A DNA stretch of 24,788 nt from an uncultured Clostridium sp. (lineage in GTDB: Bacteria; Bacillota; Clostridia; Lachnospirales; Lachnospiraceae): assembly GCA_958442925.1 (NCBI GenBank), contig CAUCIO010000015.1:1-24788 (forward strand). Direction: 5' to 3'. Position numbers and translations under genes: made by a program. The notes below the pieces were generated by a model. That model was not told the origin of the DNA. It ran no database searches and saw nothing but the letters and a program-made list of their open reading frames with translations. Positions 7,984 to 16,376 of the stretch are shown here, piece by piece. The stretch's first letter is position 1; every line of letters starts with the position of its first letter.

Positions 7984-10900
7984 TTTTAAGATACAACAAT
8001 ACCAGACCGATGCTGTCGATGCTGTTGTAAAGGTGTTCCAGGGACAGGGATACTACGATAAAATCAGCTACATTCGCGATATTGGAAAAAAGCAGGAAGT
8101 CCAGCAGATGCGGTTTAATATCGGGATAGATCAGCAATATTCCCTTGATATAGGTGAACCTGAACAGCTCAATATCTACGATATGGATGACGACACCGGC
8201 TACAAGAACGAAGTGATCAAGCTGTCTGATGAGCAGCTTCTAATCAATATTCAGAAGCTTCAGAGTCAAAATAACATTAAGCAGTCGAAATTATTGGTAA
8301 AAGATTTGGGCAGATGCAGCCTTGATATCGAAATGGAGACCGGAACCGGTAAGACCTATGTGTATATCAAGACCATGTTTGAGCTAAATAAGAAATATGG
8401 CTGGAGTAAATTCATTGTCGTTGTGCCCTCTATTGCCATTCGCGAAGGTGTCAAAAAAACACTTGAAATCACTGCGGATCATTTTATGGAGTATTATGGA
8501 AAGAAAGCCCGTTTCTTCGTCTACAACAGCTCTAATTTGAATCAGCTGGATAACTTTTCTTCCAATGCCGGCATCAATGTAATGATTATCAATACGCAGG
8601 CGTTTGCGTCTTCCCTGAAAGAAGATGGAAGAAGCAAAGAAGCCCGTATCATTTACTCTAAGCGTGACGAATTTGGCTCTCGCCGTCCGATTGATGTTAT
8701 CAAGGCGAACAGACCAATTATCATTCTTGATGAACCGCAGAAAATGGGCGGACTCGTTACCCGGAAAGCGCTTAAGAATTTTAATCCGCTGTTTACCCTG
8801 AACTACTCTGCTACCCACACTGTGCAGCATAATACAGTCTATGTTCTGGATGCGCTGGATGCGTTTAACAAGCGTTTAGTTAAGAAAATTGAAGTGAAGG
8901 GATTTGAGGTAAAGAACTTCCGTGGAACAGACAGCTATATGTTTCTGGAGCAAATTGTTCTTTCTTCAAAAAAACCGCCAATGGCCCGTATTGAGCTGGA
9001 AATTGGTTATAACAAATCCATTAATCGTGAGACCCGTGTGCTCGGTGTTGGCGATGATCTTTATTATGAATCTAAGGAAATGGAACAGTATAAGGGATAT
9101 ACCATCTCGGATATTGATCCGTTCCGCGGAACCGTGACCTTTACCAATGGAGAAGTGATTCAAACAGGTGAGGTTTCTGGTGATGTATCTGAGTCGGATA
9201 TGCGCAGGATTCAGATCCGTGAAACCATTCTCTCCCACTTTGAGAAAGAAGAAAAGCTGTTTAACATGGGAATTAAGTCCCTTTCTCTGTTCTTCATTGA
9301 CGAGGTTTCCAAGTACCGTCAATACGATGAGACTGGAAATGAGGTTCTCGGAGAATACGGACAGATGTTTGAGCAGGAATATCTGAATGTGCTGAACGAG
9401 TATATTACAGGATTTGATACGCCTTATCAGAAATATCTGAAATCTGCTTGTAGTGATGTTTCTGCCGTACACAAGGGATATTTCAGTATTGATAAAAAGA
9501 CTGGTCGCAGTATTAACAGCCAGCTGAAGCGCGGCAGTGAGTTTTCTGATGATATTTCTGCCTATGACCTGATTTTGAAAAACAAAGAGCGTCTTCTTTC
9601 CTTTGAAGAGCCGACTCGTTTTATCTTCTCTCATTCTGCACTGCGTGAAGGATGGGATAACCCGAATGTATTCCAGATTTGTACACTGAAGCATTCTGAC
9701 AGCCAGACAGCGAAACGCCAGGAAGTGGGCCGCGGTCTGCGGCTTTGCGTAAACCAGCATGGCAACCGTATGGATGCAGAAAGCTGCGGCGACAGTGTGC
9801 ACGATATCAATATGCTGACGGTTATTGCCAGTGAAAGCTACAAGGGATTTGTTGCTGATCTTCAGAGCGATATCAAGACAGTTCTCTATGACAGACCTAC
9901 GACAGCTGCCAGCGAATACTTTAATGGTAAATATGTTAAGGTGGATGGAGTACCTACTCTTATCGATAAGAATGCAGCAGACATCATTGAGTTCTATCTG
10001 ATCAGCAACGGTTATGTTGACATGAAGCGTAAGGTTACAGATAAATATCGTACTGATGTGAAGAGGGGAACAGTTGCTCCGCTGCCGGAAGAAATCCAGC
10101 CAATGGCAGAAGGTATTCATACCCTGATTCAGTCTGTTTATGATGACAGTGTTTTTAAGGATATGTTTACCGATGGCCATGAAACAAAAATTAAGGATAA
10201 TCCATTGAATGATAACTTTGCAAAGGCTGAGTTTCAGGCGCTTTGGAAGGAACTTAATCACAAATACGCTTATACTGTGGAGTTTGACAGTGGGGAACTG
10301 ATCCGTAAATCTATCGACCATATCAATGAGAAACTATTTGTTTCGGAACTGCAGTACATAACAACTGTTGGAAGGCAAAAAGCAAAAATAGATGAATATG
10401 ATATCAGTCGTGGAGATTCCTTTGTAAGAGAAAGCTCTGGAACTTATACATTGAAACATGCACAGACAAGTCAGATTAAATATGATCTGATCGGGAAAAT
10501 TGCAGAGGGAACCGCCCTGACACGTAAAACGACAGCAGCTATTTTGAAAGGCTTACGAGCAGATAAACTCTATATGTTTAAGAATAATCCAGAGGAGTTC
10601 ATATCTAAGGTAATCATGTTAATCAAAGAACAGAAAGCTACTATGATTGTTGAACATATTTCTTACAATCAGATTGAAGGAGAATATGACAGCGCCATTT
10701 TCACAGCTGAAAAGAGTACTCAGACCTTTGATAAAGCATTCCGGGCAAACAAGGCAATTCAAGACTACGTATTTACAGATGGTTCTGCTGAAAAAAGCAT
10801 AGAACGCCAATTTGTAGAAGAGTTAGATACTGCCAAAGAAGTTTGTGTTTATGCGAAACTGCCAAAGGGATTTCATATTCCTACTCCAGTAGGCAACTAT

Positions 10901-11119
10901 TCTCCTGACTGGGCGATTGCATTTCATGAAGGAACAGTAAAGCATATTTTCTTTGTAGCAGAAACGAAAGGTACTATGGATAGTCTGAATCTCAGACCGA
11001 TTGAACAGGCAAAGATTGCTTGTGCGAAAAAACTGTTTAATGAAATGTCTACAAGCAAGGTAAAATACCACGATGTAGATAATTATCAGAATTTGTTGAA
11101 TGTGATGAAGTCTTTATAA
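7973..11119 (+). CDS. res: Type III restriction enzyme, helicase/endonuclease subunit (Res)
   Basis: ATP-dependent DNA translocase and nuclease that cuts unmodified DNA together with Mod. The 1048-residue protein begins MKFNFKIQQYQ as in the family. It has a superfamily 2 helicase core with Walker A TGTGKT (123-128), Walker B DEPQ (253-256), the SAT motif (YSATHT), motif V (SHSALREGWDNP) and motif VI GRGLRL (586-591). The C-terminus carries a PD-(D/E)xK nuclease: PDW near 978-980 and ETK at 997-999. All key residues are present, so it looks intact. The ATG at 7973 lies inside the end of the RhuM gene, 8 bp after a GGAGGTGA ribosome binding site. The base composition becomes more AT-rich after about 10320. 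Confidence 0.95.
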   Translation: MKFNFKIQQYQTDAVDAVVKVFQGQGYYDKISYIRDIGKKQEVQQMRFNIGIDQQYSLDIGEPEQLNIYDMDDDTGYKNEVIKLSDEQLLINIQKLQSQNNIKQSKLLVKDLGRCSLDIEMETGTGKTYVYIKTMFELNKKYGWSKFIVVVPSIAIREGVKKTLEITADHFMEYYGKKARFFVYNSSNLNQLDNFSSNAGINVMIINTQAFASSLKEDGRSKEARIIYSKRDEFGSRRPIDVIKANRPIIILDEPQKMGGLVTRKALKNFNPLFTLNYSATHTVQHNTVYVLDALDAFNKRLVKKIEVKGFEVKNFRGTDSYMFLEQIVLSSKKPPMARIELEIGYNKSINRETRVLGVGDDLYYESKEMEQYKGYTISDIDPFRGTVTFTNGEVIQTGEVSGDVSESDMRRIQIRETILSHFEKEEKLFNMGIKSLSLFFIDEVSKYRQYDETGNEVLGEYGQMFEQEYLNVLNEYITGFDTPYQKYLKSACSDVSAVHKGYFSIDKKTGRSINSQLKRGSEFSDDISAYDLILKNKERLLSFEEPTRFIFSHSALREGWDNPNVFQICTLKHSDSQTAKRQEVGRGLRLCVNQHGNRMDAESCGDSVHDINMLTVIASESYKGFVADLQSDIKTVLYDRPTTAASEYFNGKYVKVDGVPTLIDKNAADIIEFYLISNGYVDMKRKVTDKYRTDVKRGTVAPLPEEIQPMAEGIHTLIQSVYDDSVFKDMFTDGHETKIKDNPLNDNFAKAEFQALWKELNHKYAYTVEFDSGELIRKSIDHINEKLFVSELQYITTVGRQKAKIDEYDISRGDSFVRESSGTYTLKHAQTSQIKYDLIGKIAEGTALTRKTTAAILKGLRADKLYMFKNNPEEFISKVIMLIKEQKATMIVEHISYNQIEGEYDSAIFTAEKSTQTFDKAFRANKAIQDYVFTDGSAEKSIERQFVEELDTAKEVCVYAKLPKGFHIPTPVGNYSPDWAIAFHEGTVKHIFFVAETKGTMDSLNLRPIEQAKIACAKKLFNEMSTSKVKYHDVDNYQNLLNVMKSL

Positions 11120-11170
11120 TTACAGTGATAGATTTGAGTTCCCTACGAAAGCCAGCACAGAGGTGAAACT

Positions 11171-11641
11171 ATGTCAATTGAAAATGTAAAATTATTTTTT
11201 AAACAATATGGAATGGAGAGCCGGATACGGGAATTCACCGTTTCCAGCGCAACAGTAGCTCTCGCTGCGGAGGCGCTGCACTGTGAGCCGTGCCGGATTG
11301 CCAAAACGCTCTCATTTAAGGTCAATAACAGTCCCATTCTGATTGTGACGGCAGGCGATGCGAAAATAGATAATGCAAAATACAAGGCGCAGTTCGGAGC
11401 GAAGGCGAAAATGTTGTCTCCAGATGAGGTTCCGGCTCTAATTGGGCATTCCATAGGCGGTGTCTGCCCGTTTGCAGTGAAGGATGATGTTGCCGTATAT
11501 CTGGATCAGTCGCTGAAAAGGTTTCAAACCGTATTTCCTGCCTGCGGAAGCAGTAACAGCGCCATTGAACTGACAATAGAGGAACTGGAAACGTACTCAG
11601 ATTTTTCTGAGTGGATTGATGTCTGCAAGGAGTGGGATTAG
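11171..11641 (+). CDS. YbaK/EbsC-family aminoacyl-tRNA deacylase
   Basis: Trans-editing protein that hydrolyses misacylated tRNA, typically Cys-tRNA(Pro) for YbaK-type members or Ala-tRNA(Pro) for ProX-type members. The 156-residue product is a single YbaK/ProRS-associated domain. The motif CRIAKTLSF carries Lys45, which corresponds to the essential lysine of YbaK. LIVTAGDAKID and the PFAV/GG segment (GHSIGGVCPFAV) are also family features. Its start is preceded by GAGGTGAAA. It lies 51 bp after res and is followed by a promoter for the next gene. It may be the first native gene beyond the R-M insertion. Which mischarged tRNA it clears cannot be read from sequence. Confidence 0.88.
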   Translation: MSIENVKLFFKQYGMESRIREFTVSSATVALAAEALHCEPCRIAKTLSFKVNNSPILIVTAGDAKIDNAKYKAQFGAKAKMLSPDEVPALIGHSIGGVCPFAVKDDVAVYLDQSLKRFQTVFPACGSSNSAIELTIEELETYSDFSEWIDVCKEWD

Positions 11642-11697
11642 GTAAATGGATGGTCAGAGTGATTTGTAAGAATATTGTAAAGATATTCAGATAATTA

Positions 11698-11719
11698 CTA
11701 TGGTATAATGATTCCATAG
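11698..11719 (+). promoter_or_regulatory. Extended -10 promoter within a dyad
   Basis: TGGTATAAT (11701-11709) is an extended -10 element about 50 bp before the next gene. No -35 lies at the usual distance; TTGTAA at 11675-11680 is 23 bp away. The -10 is flanked by the exact inverted repeat CTATGG (11698-11703) / CCATAG (11714-11719). A protein bound to this dyad would block the promoter. Confidence 0.5.
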
Positions 11720-11758
11720 CTATAAGTACCATCATTTCTGAAGAAAGGGGGGCAGCAG

Positions 11759-12736
11759 ATGAAAGATCGAAAAATAAAGCCGGGAAAAGAACAGATTTTG
11801 ATTTTCCTTGGAACAGCGAACCTGCTTTTAGCGGCAGGCGGGCTTTTCTTTCTGGCCGGAGAGAATCGAAGCCTCCGTCGCCAGGTACAGGATCTGCAGG
11901 TGAGAGTCAGCCAGATGGAGGGCAGCGTAACAGATACGGTTAGGAGGATTTCTTCGGAAATTCAGAGCGGACAGGAACGGGCGAACAGTTTTGTAGAGCA
12001 GTTTCAAGTGACAGTCACCCCAAAGGATGATCTGAGAGCAGAGATCCATGTGACGGCAGATTTGAAGGAATACCAGGAAGGCGAGGGAGTTTACTTTATA
12101 TGGGAGGGGTTAGAAGGAACGGTCAGACTTCCAGCAGAGCGAATGGAGGGCACACAGTTTCAGGCAGAGACGGAAGTGTCAGCTTTGACAGAGTCGGGAA
12201 TCTTTAAAATTTACAAAGAAAGCGGAGAGAATCTGAGAGGGGAAATTCTGGAGTATGTATCTGTGAAGGATGACTGTCTTTTCCAGATGGACTGTTCGGG
12301 ATTTCTGGGCTGGAGCAGCCGGTCTGGAAAGTCCGAGGTGGAGCTTTCTCCGGATGTTTCTCTGTTTGTAAACAGTATTCCGGCAGGACTTCAGTTAGTC
12401 AGAGCTGAAGCTCAGATCTATTCAGGAAAACAGCTGCTACATACCCAGACGATTCTGGCAGAAAGAAAGACAAGCGGTTCAGAGGGAGATACTGCCTGGG
12501 CGGAAGGCACGGATAGTATTTATACAGCTTCCTGGAATATGAAACTGAGTCCGGAGATAGGAGAACGGATTGATCTTCGGGTGGTTGCGGAGGACTCCAA
12601 TGGAAACATCTATTCGGCCATTGCAGCCCGCGGCATTGTGCAGGAGGAAAACGGGCTTCTTTCTATTACAGAGGAGCCTTCTGACCAGACGCTTCATGTA
12701 GAGCCGGAAGGACGGAAGGCATGGCAGAAGAAGTGA
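11759..12736 (+). CDS. Membrane-anchored protein of unknown function
   Basis: I do not recognise the family. The 325-residue product has a short basic N-terminus and one hydrophobic segment (about residues 13-33). A coiled-coil-like stretch with heptad Leu/Val follows (about 35-85), then an extended, beta-rich, acidic extracytoplasmic region with no Cys pairs or catalytic motifs that I can see. The positive charge before the membrane segment predicts an outside-facing C-terminus. It is transcribed in its own right: its promoter lies just upstream and the leuS promoter just downstream. The ribosome binding site is AAAGGGGGG. A structural or sensory role at the cell envelope is possible but is inference. 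Confidence 0.75.
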   Translation: MKDRKIKPGKEQILIFLGTANLLLAAGGLFFLAGENRSLRRQVQDLQVRVSQMEGSVTDTVRRISSEIQSGQERANSFVEQFQVTVTPKDDLRAEIHVTADLKEYQEGEGVYFIWEGLEGTVRLPAERMEGTQFQAETEVSALTESGIFKIYKESGENLRGEILEYVSVKDDCLFQMDCSGFLGWSSRSGKSEVELSPDVSLFVNSIPAGLQLVRAEAQIYSGKQLLHTQTILAERKTSGSEGDTAWAEGTDSIYTASWNMKLSPEIGERIDLRVVAEDSNGNIYSAIAARGIVQEENGLLSITEEPSDQTLHVEPEGRKAWQKK

Positions 12737-12765
12737 GATTTGACGTGGAATCATCCGGCAGAACC

Positions 12766-12794
12766 TTGACAGCCGTCTGCAAGTATGTTAAATT
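12766..12794 (+). promoter_or_regulatory. Promoter of the leuS T-box transcript
   Basis: TTGACA (12766-12771), a 17-bp spacer and an extended -10 TGTTAAATT (12786-12794) lie directly upstream of the T-box leader. Transcription should start near 12802. Confidence 0.65.
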
Positions 12795-12801
12795 AAGAAC
12801 C

Positions 12802-13064
12802 ATCAGTAAATGCAGAGAAGAGGAGCAGTAGAATGCAGGAACCACCAGAGAGCTGCCGGAAGGTGCGAGGCAGTTGGGGATGGCATTTGAACTCGCCTTG
12901 GAGCAGCCTGTTGAAGGGAAGGACGGAAGATTTGATTCGTAGATTTATAGGATCAGGGCCATCCTGAGTAGGCAGAGCCGGAAACCGCCCGTTATGCGGT
13001 GAGGAAAAGCAGCAGTTTTTCCCGTAAGAGCATGCTATAGGGCATGAAATAGAGTGGTACCGCG
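12802..13064 (+). ncRNA. T-box leader of leuS (tRNA-Leu sensing)
   Basis: Cis-acting leader RNA that pairs with uncharged tRNA-Leu and then allows read-through into leuS. The conserved T-box sequence AGAGTGGTACCGCG lies at 13051-13064. Its TGGT presents the bases that pair with the tRNA acceptor end, consistent with an A discriminator. Upstream is a stem I with an AGTAGA-type bulge near 12826, an apical GGAAGGTGCGAGGC-type region, and on its 3' side TGAACTCGCC. I read the specifier as CTC (12892-12894), a leucine codon, in agreement with the downstream gene. The terminator is listed separately. Confidence 0.9.
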
Positions 13065-13076
13065 CGAGAAGATAAG

Positions 13077-13123
13077 CCTTGCGTCTCTATGCAGAATCAG
13101 CAGAGAGATGCAGGGCATTTTTT
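13077..13123 (+). terminator. T-box-controlled terminator before leuS
   Basis: CCTTGCGTCTCT (13077-13088) pairs, with two G-T wobbles, with the strand 13104-13115, and TTTTTT follows. The T-box sequence just upstream forms the competing antiterminator when uncharged tRNA-Leu is bound. Confidence 0.85.
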
Positions 13124-13180
13124 ATGTTACAGCAGCTTTTTGCTAAGGTTTTGCGTATATAACAGAAGGAGGAAATAGAA

Positions 13181-15592
13181 ATGGCACAGTACAACCATAC
13201 CGCCATTGAGAAAAAGTGGCGGGAAAACTGGGCAAAGAACCCGATCAATGTCAATGATGGAAAAAAAGAAAAATATTACTGTCTGGATATGTTCCCATAT
13301 CCGTCTGGAAGCGGCCTTCATGTAGGTCATTGGAGAGGCTACGTAATCTCTGATGTTTGGAGCCGTTATCAGCTTCTCAAGGGAAAATATGTGATTCATC
13401 CTATGGGCTGGGATGCATTCGGACTTCCGGCAGAGAACTATGCAATCAAGATGGGTGTTCATCCAGCCAAATCTACAGCAGAGAACATTAAAAACATTAA
13501 GCGTCAGATTGGTGAGATTGCCGCAATTTATGACTGGGATATGGAGGTTAATACAACAGATCCTAACTTCTATAAGTGGACTCAGTGGATTTTCGTGCAG
13601 ATGTTCAAGAAGGGACTTGCCTATGAGAAGGAATTTCCTATTAACTGGTGTCCGTCCTGTAAGACAGGCCTTGCCAATGAGGAAGTTGTCAACGGCTGCT
13701 GCGAGCGCTGCGGAACTGCTGTTACGAAAAAAAATCTCCGCCAGTGGATGCTTAAAATTACTGCCTATGCAGAGCGTCTGTTAAATGATCTGGACAAGTT
13801 AGACTGGCCGGAGAAGGTTAAAAAGATGCAGAGCGAGTGGATTGGAAAATCCTACGGCGCTGAGGTAGATTTCCCGGTAGAGGGCAGAGAGGACAAGATT
13901 ACTGTCTACACTACCAGACCGGATACCCTTCACGGCGCTACCTTTATGGTACTGGCTCCGGAGCACGCTCTGGCTAAGAGCCTGGCTACTGATGAGACGA
14001 GAGAAGCAGTAGAGAAGTACATTTTTGACGCTTCCATGAAGTCCAATGTAGATCGCCTTCAGGATAAGGAAAAGACAGGAGTATTTACCGGTTCTTATGC
14101 AGTGAATCCATTAAACGGAGCGAAGGTTCCGATCTGGCTGTCTGACTATGTACTGGCAGATTACGGTACAGGCGCTATCATGTGCGTTCCGGCTCACGAT
14201 GACCGTGACTTTGAGTTTGCCACCAAGTTCGGCATTCCGATTATCCAGGTTATTGCCAAGGACGGAAAAGAGATTGAGAACATGACAGAGGCCTACACAG
14301 AGGCCAGCGGAACCATGATCAACTCCGGCGAGTGGAACGGAATGGAGTCTTCTGTTCTGAAGAAAGAAGCTCCTGAGATGATTGAAAAAATGGGCATTGG
14401 CCGCAAGACAGTAAACTACAAGCTGCGCGACTGGGTATTCTCCCGTCAGAGATACTGGGGTGAGCCGATTCCGATTATCCACTGCCCGAAGTGCGGAAAT
14501 GTGCCGGTTCCGGAGGATCAGCTTCCGCTGACACTGCCGGAGGTAGACAGCTACCAGCCGACTGGTACAGGTGAGTCCCCGCTTGCTGCGATTGACGAGT
14601 GGGTTAACACAACCTGCCCATGCTGCGGCGCCCCGGCTAAGAGAGAGACCAACACCATGCCTCAGTGGGCTGGTTCCTCCTGGTATTTCCTCCGCTATGT
14701 GGACAGCAAGAACAATGAGGCTCTTGTGTCCAAGGAGAAGGCAGACAAATACCTGCCGGTTGACATGTATATCGGCGGCGTAGAGCACGCGGTGCTTCAC
14801 CTTCTGTATTCCCGCTTCTACACTAAGTTCCTTCACGATATCGGTGTGGTTGACTTTGATGAGCCGTTTAAGAAGCTGTTCAACCAGGGAATGATCACAG
14901 GAAAGAACGGAATCAAGATGAGTAAGTCCAAGGGCAACGTAGTTTCCCCGGACGATTTGGTAAGAGACTATGGCTGCGATTCCTTAAGACTTTACGAGCT
15001 TTTCGTAGGACCGCCGGAGTTAGACGCTGAGTGGGATGACAGAGGAATCGAGGGCGTTTCCAGATTCCTGAACCGTTTCTACAACCTGGTTATGACAAGC
15101 AAGGATAAAGATATCAAAGAGACGAAGGAAATGGTGAAGCTGCGCCATAAACTGGTTTATGACATCGAGCAGAGATTTGAGCAGTTCAGCTTAAATACGG
15201 TTATTTCCGGATTTATGGAGTACAACAACAAGTTCATTGAGCTGGCAAAGAAGGAAGGCGGAATCGATAAGGAAACTCTGAAGACCTTCGTTACCCTGCT
15301 GGCGCCGTTTGCCCCGCATCTGGGCGAGGAGCTCTGGAGAGAACTGGGCGGTACAGACAGCGTATTCCACAGCACATGGCCGGAGTGCGATACAGAGGCT
15401 ATGAAGGATGATGAGGTAGAGATTGCCGTACAGATCAACGGAAAGACAAGAGGTGTAGTAGCGCTTCCAGCTGACGTTGACAAAGAAACCGCTCTGGCAG
15501 CAGGAAAAGAAGCAGTAAAAGATAAATTGACAGGAAACATCGTAAAAGAAATTTATGTTCCTGGAAAAATTATAAACATTGTCTGCAAATAG
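13181..15592 (+). CDS. leuS: Leucyl-tRNA synthetase
   Basis: Charges tRNA-Leu with leucine in the cytoplasm. The 803-residue class I synthetase has the HIGH-type motif HVGH (47-50) and the KMSKS motif at 579-583. The editing (CP1) domain lies between them, with the TTRPDT segment, and the anticodon-binding domain and small C-terminal domain are at the end. Two Cys-rich clusters, one with CPSC...CERC and one with CPKC...CPCC, look like zinc-binding knuckles. The length is typical of the bacterial form. The start has AAGGAGG about 9 bp upstream. Expression is controlled by the T-box leader directly in front. Confidence 0.98.
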   Translation: MAQYNHTAIEKKWRENWAKNPINVNDGKKEKYYCLDMFPYPSGSGLHVGHWRGYVISDVWSRYQLLKGKYVIHPMGWDAFGLPAENYAIKMGVHPAKSTAENIKNIKRQIGEIAAIYDWDMEVNTTDPNFYKWTQWIFVQMFKKGLAYEKEFPINWCPSCKTGLANEEVVNGCCERCGTAVTKKNLRQWMLKITAYAERLLNDLDKLDWPEKVKKMQSEWIGKSYGAEVDFPVEGREDKITVYTTRPDTLHGATFMVLAPEHALAKSLATDETREAVEKYIFDASMKSNVDRLQDKEKTGVFTGSYAVNPLNGAKVPIWLSDYVLADYGTGAIMCVPAHDDRDFEFATKFGIPIIQVIAKDGKEIENMTEAYTEASGTMINSGEWNGMESSVLKKEAPEMIEKMGIGRKTVNYKLRDWVFSRQRYWGEPIPIIHCPKCGNVPVPEDQLPLTLPEVDSYQPTGTGESPLAAIDEWVNTTCPCCGAPAKRETNTMPQWAGSSWYFLRYVDSKNNEALVSKEKADKYLPVDMYIGGVEHAVLHLLYSRFYTKFLHDIGVVDFDEPFKKLFNQGMITGKNGIKMSKSKGNVVSPDDLVRDYGCDSLRLYELFVGPPELDAEWDDRGIEGVSRFLNRFYNLVMTSKDKDIKETKEMVKLRHKLVYDIEQRFEQFSLNTVISGFMEYNNKFIELAKKEGGIDKETLKTFVTLLAPFAPHLGEELWRELGGTDSVFHSTWPECDTEAMKDDEVEIAVQINGKTRGVVALPADVDKETALAAGKEAVKDKLTGNIVKEIYVPGKIINIVCK

Positions 15593-15599
15593 GCAGTGC

Positions 15600-15663
15600 G
15601 AATGAAAGAGGAGGCAGATCACCGTATGCTTGCATAGAGGGTGATCTGCCTCCTCTTTCATTC
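15600..15663 (+). terminator. Long perfect hairpin after leuS
   Basis: The arms 15600-15623 and 15640-15663 are exact complements over 24 bp, with a 16-nt loop, starting 8 bp after the leuS stop codon. The 3' arm ends in a pyrimidine-rich stretch, but no long T-run follows. The likely role is a (bidirectional) terminator. The unusual length and perfection are noted among the findings. Confidence 0.7.
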
Positions 15664-15666
15664 ATA

Positions 15667-15714
15667 GGGCGCATGCCCGTCAACCGAGAAGAAGCGAAGC
15701 GGAATCGAGGTTGA
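15667..15714 (+). other. Structured intergenic element between leuS and the GNAT gene
   Basis: GGGC-GCAT-GCCC (15667-15678) is followed by TCAACC (15680-15685) and its complement GGTTGA (15709-15714) around a loop rich in GAAG/CGAAGCGGAA. No gene fits here. It could be a copy of a dispersed small repeat or a leader structure for the acetyltransferase. I cannot test copy number within this window. Confidence 0.3.
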
Positions 15715-15758
15715 GCACTGCCGTAAGGAACCCAAACAGAGCTTAAGGAGATAAGAAC

Positions 15759-16211
15759 ATGAATAAATATATCTATGTTAATTTAAGGCAAAAGCCAGAA
15801 TTAAAAGAAGAGGCTGCCGCATGGTTTCATGACAAATGGGGAGTTCAGCAAGAGGCATATCTTGCGTGCATGGAAGCCTATCTTAATCACGAAACAGAAT
15901 ATGGATGGTATCTTTGCTTAGACAGAGGGCGCATTGCAGGAGGCCTTGGCGTGATAGAAAATGATTTTCATGACAGGAAGGACCTCACTCCCAATGTTTG
16001 TGCGGTATATACTGAGGAGGAATATCGCTGCCAGGGAATTGCGGGACAGCTGCTTGATATGGTTGTGAATGATACGAAGTCAAAAGGAATCACTCCAATT
16101 TATTTGATCACAGATCATACAGATTTTTATGAAAGATATGGCTGGGAATTTTTGTGTATGGTTCAAGGGGACAACGAACCTGATATGATAAGAATGTATA
16201 TCCACAGATAA
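15759..16211 (+). CDS. GNAT-family N-acetyltransferase
   Basis: Predicted to transfer an acetyl group from acetyl-CoA to an amine of unknown substrate. The 150-residue single-domain protein shows GNAT motif A in VYTEEEYRCQGIAGQLLDMV (about residues 87-106), whose Q-G-I-A-G makes the pyrophosphate-binding loop. A family strand-helix end follows (ITDHTDFYERYGWEF). The ATG is preceded by AAGGAG (15745-15750) at 8 bp. The substrate cannot be inferred from its neighbours, which are leuS and an unknown protein. Confidence 0.85.
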   Translation: MNKYIYVNLRQKPELKEEAAAWFHDKWGVQQEAYLACMEAYLNHETEYGWYLCLDRGRIAGGLGVIENDFHDRKDLTPNVCAVYTEEEYRCQGIAGQLLDMVVNDTKSKGITPIYLITDHTDFYERYGWEFLCMVQGDNEPDMIRMYIHR

Positions 16212-16287
16212 GTTTTCCGGTATTTAGAAATACAGAGGATTATTGTTGATAGTAGAAGAACGAAGAGCCCATTTCCATATCCGTTGA

Positions 16288-16316
16288 TTGAAAATGAAAA
16301 AATTTCATGTTAAAAT
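16288..16316 (+). promoter_or_regulatory. Strong-looking promoter upstream of the R-x4-H protein
   Basis: TTGAAA (16288-16293), a 17-bp spacer and TAAAAT (16311-16316), with an extended -10 TGT directly before it. The dyad TTTCAT (16303-16308) / ATGAAA (16317-16322) brackets the -10 and could bind a regulator. Confidence 0.65.
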
Positions 16317-16376
16317 ATGAAAACACACAAACATGATAAGATACAAAAATACCTGAGAAAGGGATGATCAGAAAGA

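Noticed and set aside
8966..10321. 451-codon open frame on the strand opposite to res
   Set aside because: It mirrors the codon pattern of res, whose helicase motifs are intact in this region. No start signal or recognisable domain was found.
14111..14836. 241-codon open frame opposite to leuS
   Set aside because: It lies entirely within the conserved leuS coding region, on the other strand, and has no domain signal.
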